A stretch of 8,526 nt of DNA, from positions 1 to 8,526 of the forward strand of contig DAOTVW010000232.1 in NCBI GenBank assembly GCA_034436035.1, read 5' to 3'. Positions within the stretch are counted from its first letter, which is position 1. Each line of letters starts with the position of its first letter. The translations under genes were made by a program, and so were the position numbers. The notes under the pieces are model-generated. The model was given only the letters and a program-made list of their open reading frames with translations, was not told the DNA's origin and did not search any database. The DNA comes from UBA4823 sp034436035 (lineage in GTDB: Bacteria; Chloroflexota; Anaerolineae; Anaerolineales; UBA4823). Below are positions 6,682 to 8,526 of this stretch, piece after piece.

Positions 6682-7356
6682 TTAATTGTGATGATTGGTC
6701 GCACGTAAGATTTCTGCCAACAGATTGGCTTCCGGCACTGCTCCAATCACGGTGCCCGCGCCTTCATTGATGGTGGTTTGAGGAACACCACTCACCCCAA
6801 AACGATCGGAAAGTTCTGGGAATTCAATCGCTTCAACCATCTCTGCCTCAATGAATGGGCTTTCCATCGCCATCTGGTGGGCAAGAACGACTGCACGGGG
6901 GCAATACGGGCAAGTTGGGGTTACAAAAACCTGCATGAATACCGGCTTGGAGATGTTTTTCAACTGCTGACGCGTTTCCGGAGATAAACCGGAGTCGCGT
7001 CCAGAAACCAACACTAAGTCATGGATCAATGAACTGAATTCATGCCCAGCGGGGATACCAGCATAACGGACACCATAATCGGAGATGGTATTGCCGTCTT
7101 TTGCTGCAATCACGATTCCCGGTGCTTTATCCACGTGATACTGTCGGGCAACGTCTGCGTCTTGTTCCAGTTCGTATACCGATAAATTTAATTTATCCGA
7201 TAAACTGGTGACCTCTTGCAATAACTTAAGGGTATCACCACAAGTTTCGCAATCACTATCACTACCAAAATATAATACTTCTACATCCGCTTTCAAGTCT
7301 TGAAAAACCTCACGAACCTGGTTGCGAATATCCTCATCAAGTAAATTTTCTGACAT
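6682..7356 (-). CDS. Protein disulfide oxidoreductase (PDO/glutaredoxin-like, two thioredoxin folds)
   Basis: This 224-residue protein has two thioredoxin folds: an N-terminal unit (about 1-118) with C36-E-T-C39 and a KAPG cis-proline (P79), and a C-terminal unit (about 119-224) with C149-P-Y-C152 and a GVPQT cis-proline (P192). This length and double CxxC layout match the PDO family of archaea and thermophilic bacteria, which catalyses oxidation, reduction and isomerisation of disulfides in the cytoplasm. CPYC is the typical active C-terminal site, while CETC in the N-terminal unit is less common. The start MSENLLDE is chosen because an AAGGAAGG Shine-Dalgarno sits just upstream. An in-frame start at 7443 would add 29 residues, overlap the zinc-ribbon gene and extend beyond the family's usual length. 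Its place after an ECF sigma/anti-sigma pair suggests a disulfide-stress role, perhaps reducing the anti-sigma factor. Confidence 0.92.
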   Translation of the reverse strand: MSENLLDEDIRNQVREVFQDLKADVEVLYFGSDSDCETCGDTLKLLQEVTSLSDKLNLSVYELEQDADVARQYHVDKAPGIVIAAKDGNTISDYGVRYAGIPAGHEFSSLIHDLVLVSGRDSGLSPETRQQLKNISKPVFMQVFVTPTCPYCPRAVVLAHQMAMESPFIEAEMVEAIEFPELSDRFGVSGVPQTTINEGAGTVIGAVPEANLLAEILRATNHHN

Positions 7357-7369
7357 TATTCCTTCCTTT

Positions 7370-7384
7370 TCCTCCACCGGAGGA
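7370..7384 (-). promoter_or_regulatory. Small hairpin in the leader of the PDO gene
   Basis: Read on the minus strand, TCCTCC-GGT-GGAGGA is a 6-bp perfect stem with a 3-base loop, located between the zinc-ribbon stop and the PDO Shine-Dalgarno. The CCTCC arm could instead pair with the downstream AAGGAAGG ribosome binding site, giving a simple translational switch. There is no U-run after it, so it is not an intrinsic terminator. Confidence 0.3.
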
Positions 7385-7396
7385 TTAATAAAATTA

Positions 7397-7588
7397 TCAG
7401 GTGAAACAACCACCTTCTTTATAACCGCAGACTGGACAAGCAAGGCTGAGTGTGCCGTCGTAATCCAACTTCCCTTTTCCGCATTTGGGACAAATATCTC
7501 CTGCTTTCAAGGGCTTTTGAGTTGTTGAAGGTTCTTCTCGTTCTATGGTTTCCAGTACAAACGGTTTTTTCGGTTTGTTTTCATCCAT
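7397..7588 (-). CDS. Small zinc-ribbon protein
   Basis: This 63-residue protein has a charged, probably disordered N-terminal 28 residues, then a zinc ribbon with C33-P-K-C36 and C51-P-V-C54. A fifth cysteine, C61, lies near the end (EGGCFT). Such ribbons bind structural zinc and mediate protein or nucleic-acid contact; here zinc release on oxidation is a possible redox response (inference). No Shine-Dalgarno precedes the ATG. Instead, a probable ECF promoter (7595-7623) ends 6 nt before the start codon, so its predicted transcript would begin at or next to the ATG, as a leaderless mRNA. It lies 39 nt after the anti-sigma gene and heads a possible suboperon zinc-ribbon/PDO/TlpA/OsmC. The exact function is not recognised. 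Confidence 0.8.
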   Translation of the reverse strand: MDENKPKKPFVLETIEREEPSTTQKPLKAGDICPKCGKGKLDYDGTLSLACPVCGYKEGGCFT

Positions 7589-7594
7589 TGAAAA

Positions 7595-7623
7595 ATTAGA
7601 TGCGTTGAGTGCCTAAAAGTTAC
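7595..7623 (-). promoter_or_regulatory. Probable ECF sigma promoter upstream of the zinc-ribbon gene
   Basis: On the minus strand, GTAACTTTT (7623-7615) is followed after 12 nt by CATCTAAT (7602-7595). The identical two blocks with identical spacing occur at the sigma gene start, while the 12-nt spacers match at only about 2 of 12 positions. The layout resembles RpoE-type promoters (GGAACTT, about 15-16 nt, TCTGA/TCTAA). The predicted transcription start, about 6-7 nt after TCTAAT, falls on or beside the ATG of the zinc-ribbon gene. Confidence 0.7.
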
Positions 7624-7627
7624 AAAT

Positions 7628-7882
7628 CTATTTGTTTAGAAGATCCTCGAGGTCCAACCGCTTGAACAAACGGCTGCGCACCTCGTTGGGCATTTCTGTC
7701 TCTAAACTTGTCTGTTGATAGAGAGTGATTGTCTTGCGGAGGGTATCTACCACGATACGACAATTTTGGCACTCGGCAAGATGGCTTTCGATTTTTGCAC
7801 AGAGTTCGGCTTCTAATTCCCCATCGATGAAATCCGATAGGGAGCTGATTAATTCATGACAAGATGGTTTTTGCTGGGTCAT
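7628..7882 (-). CDS. Soluble ZAS-type (zinc-binding) anti-sigma factor
   Basis: This 84-residue protein from ATG 7882 has the ZAS signature: C8, then H34-LAE-C38-QN-C41 (HxxxCxxC). These are the four zinc ligands as seen in RsrA/ChrR-type anti-sigma factors. An extra C28 lies between them. The remaining residues are helical, with no membrane segment, so it acts in the cytoplasm on the sigma factor encoded directly upstream. Family knowledge: oxidation of the zinc-site cysteines releases zinc and the sigma factor. The gene begins 4 nt after the sigma stop codon, with a GGAG Shine-Dalgarno in the last codons of the sigma gene, implying coupled, near-stoichiometric synthesis. A TTG at 7903 would add seven residues but overlaps the sigma gene and this Shine-Dalgarno, so ATG 7882 is preferred. 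Confidence 0.92.
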   Translation of the reverse strand: MTQQKPSCHELISSLSDFIDGELEAELCAKIESHLAECQNCRIVVDTLRKTITLYQQTSLETEMPNEVRSRLFKRLDLEDLLNK

Positions 7883-7886
7883 TATC

Positions 7887-8489
7887 TTAATTCTCCAACC
7901 CAAATTGTTGACTGAAGTAAGAGGATAAACTCTGGCGCAATTGCAAACGTGCGCGCGAAAGGCGTGTTTTCACCGCCATCTCACTAATGTTAAGTACTTC
8001 GCTGGTTTCACGGGTCGACAACCCCTGGATATCGCGCAACACTACCACAACCCGTAAGGTGGGTGGTAGTTCGGAGATAGCTTTGTCCAGGTATTCTCTT
8101 GCTTCAGCACTCATTAATGTCTCTTCCGGTAAACAGCACCAATCAACCACTTCCAATGGTTCTTGCTCATCATCACTATTGTCATCCGGCTCATCCAAGG
8201 AAACGGTTGCGCTTTTATCTTTACGCAAAACCATTAATGCTTCGTTTGTGGCAATTCGGTAAAGCCAGGTTGACAGACTAGACCGTCCATCAAATTCGGA
8301 GAGGTGTTTCAAGGCTTTGATGAACGTTTCCTGTAGAACATCTTCGGCATCCTGTGGGTTGCCAACGATGCGCAATGCCAGCCGATAAATAAACGCATCA
8401 TATTGCTCGACTAAGCGGGCAAATTCAGCTCGATCGCCATTGCGTAGAGCTTCGAGGGATAGATCGTCTTTTAATTTATCGTTACTCAT
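7887..8489 (-). CDS. ECF-family RNA polymerase sigma factor (sigma-70 family, SigR/RpoE-like)
   Basis: From ATG 8489 this protein has 200 residues, normal for ECF sigma factors. Sigma region 2 spans about 25-92, with DAEDVLQETFIKAL (-10 recognition helix area) and STWLYRIATNEAL. An acidic linker (about 97-115) leads to region 4 (about 133-188), with LPPTLRVVVVLRDIQGLS and the HTH NISEMAVKTRLSRARLQLR that contacts the -35 box. The linker carries a vicinal cysteine pair, C118-C119 in DWCCLPEE. The next gene encodes its probable anti-sigma factor, and four redox genes follow, which points to oxidative or disulfide stress as the signal. No Shine-Dalgarno precedes either the ATG at 8489 or an in-frame TTG at 8501. 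Remarkably, the probable self-recognised promoter overlaps this start codon. Confidence 0.93.
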   Translation of the reverse strand: MSNDKLKDDLSLEALRNGDRAEFARLVEQYDAFIYRLALRIVGNPQDAEDVLQETFIKALKHLSEFDGRSSLSTWLYRIATNEALMVLRKDKSATVSLDEPDDNSDDEQEPLEVVDWCCLPEETLMSAEAREYLDKAISELPPTLRVVVVLRDIQGLSTRETSEVLNISEMAVKTRLSRARLQLRQSLSSYFSQQFGLEN

Positions 8490-8516
8490 TAGATGAAGCA
8501 AATCGTGAAAAGTTAC
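8488..8516 (-). promoter_or_regulatory. Probable autoregulatory ECF promoter overlapping the sigma start codon
   Basis: On the minus strand, GTAACTTTT (8516-8508), 12 nt, CATCTAAT (8495-8488) repeats exactly the element found before the zinc-ribbon gene. The last two bases of the -10-like block are the AT of the ATG start. A start site 6-7 nt further would lie in codon 3, so transcripts from this promoter would lack the annotated sigma start codon yet still carry the anti-sigma and downstream genes. Confidence 0.6.
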
Positions 8517-8526
8517 GAACGGAATA

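Noticed and set aside
7357..7443. Longer N-terminus for the PDO gene starting at 7443
   Set aside because: It overlaps the zinc-ribbon gene, adds residues atypical of the family, and the internal ATG at 7356 has a strong Shine-Dalgarno.
7883..7903. TTG start at 7903 for the anti-sigma gene
   Set aside because: It lies inside the sigma gene; ATG 7882 is 4 nt after the sigma stop, has an upstream GGAG and gives the normal ZAS length.

Overview
The window looks like a chromosomal segment from a bacterium of moderate G+C content, most probably Chloroflexota of the class Anaerolineae. This is an inference from the gene mix: LysM/M23 envelope peptidases in tandem, a DUF2089/DUF4097/SHOCT-like cassette, an archaeal-type methyltransferase, and a two-thioredoxin-fold protein disulfide oxidoreductase of the kind common in thermophiles and archaea. 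No 16S, tRNA, phage, transposon or CRISPR sequence is visible, and coding density is very high.

Region 1 (1-2509, + strand) holds two tandem, overlapping paralogues of an exported M23-type (LasA/beta-lytic-like) zinc endopeptidase. The first is cut by the window edge. The second is complete and has a lipoprotein-like N-terminus, a LysM domain, a helical domain resembling lytic transglycosylases and the M23 domain. Both keep every expected zinc-binding and catalytic residue.

Region 2 (2510-5583, + strand) starts with an AT-rich promoter region carrying two TATAAT boxes and a perfect dyad. A tightly packed cassette follows: a DUF2089 zinc-ribbon/HTH protein, a 412-residue DUF4097-like beta-repeat protein with a coiled-coil tail, and a 125-residue SHOCT-like protein. 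All three carry the same roughly 27-residue helical motif, at the C-, C- and N-terminus respectively. This suggests a regulator and effectors that work together, and it is the best candidate here for a poorly described system. A COG2521-like, archaeal-type SAM methyltransferase closes the strand.

Region 3 (8516-5596, - strand) is one apparent operon: ECF sigma factor, soluble zinc-binding (ZAS) anti-sigma factor, small zinc-ribbon protein, protein disulfide oxidoreductase (PDO), membrane-anchored TlpA-like thioredoxin and OsmC-like protein. The gene set reads as a self-contained thiol/oxidative-stress regulon. Two places, at the sigma gene start and just upstream of the zinc-ribbon gene, share an exact two-block sequence GTAACTTTT-N12-CATCTAAT with unrelated spacers. 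This is the pattern expected of the ECF sigma factor's own promoter. Its placement predicts a leaderless mRNA for the zinc-ribbon gene and, at the sigma gene, a transcript starting just inside the annotated coding sequence.

The + and - transcription units converge at 5583/5596 with only 12 bases between stop codons and no clear terminator.
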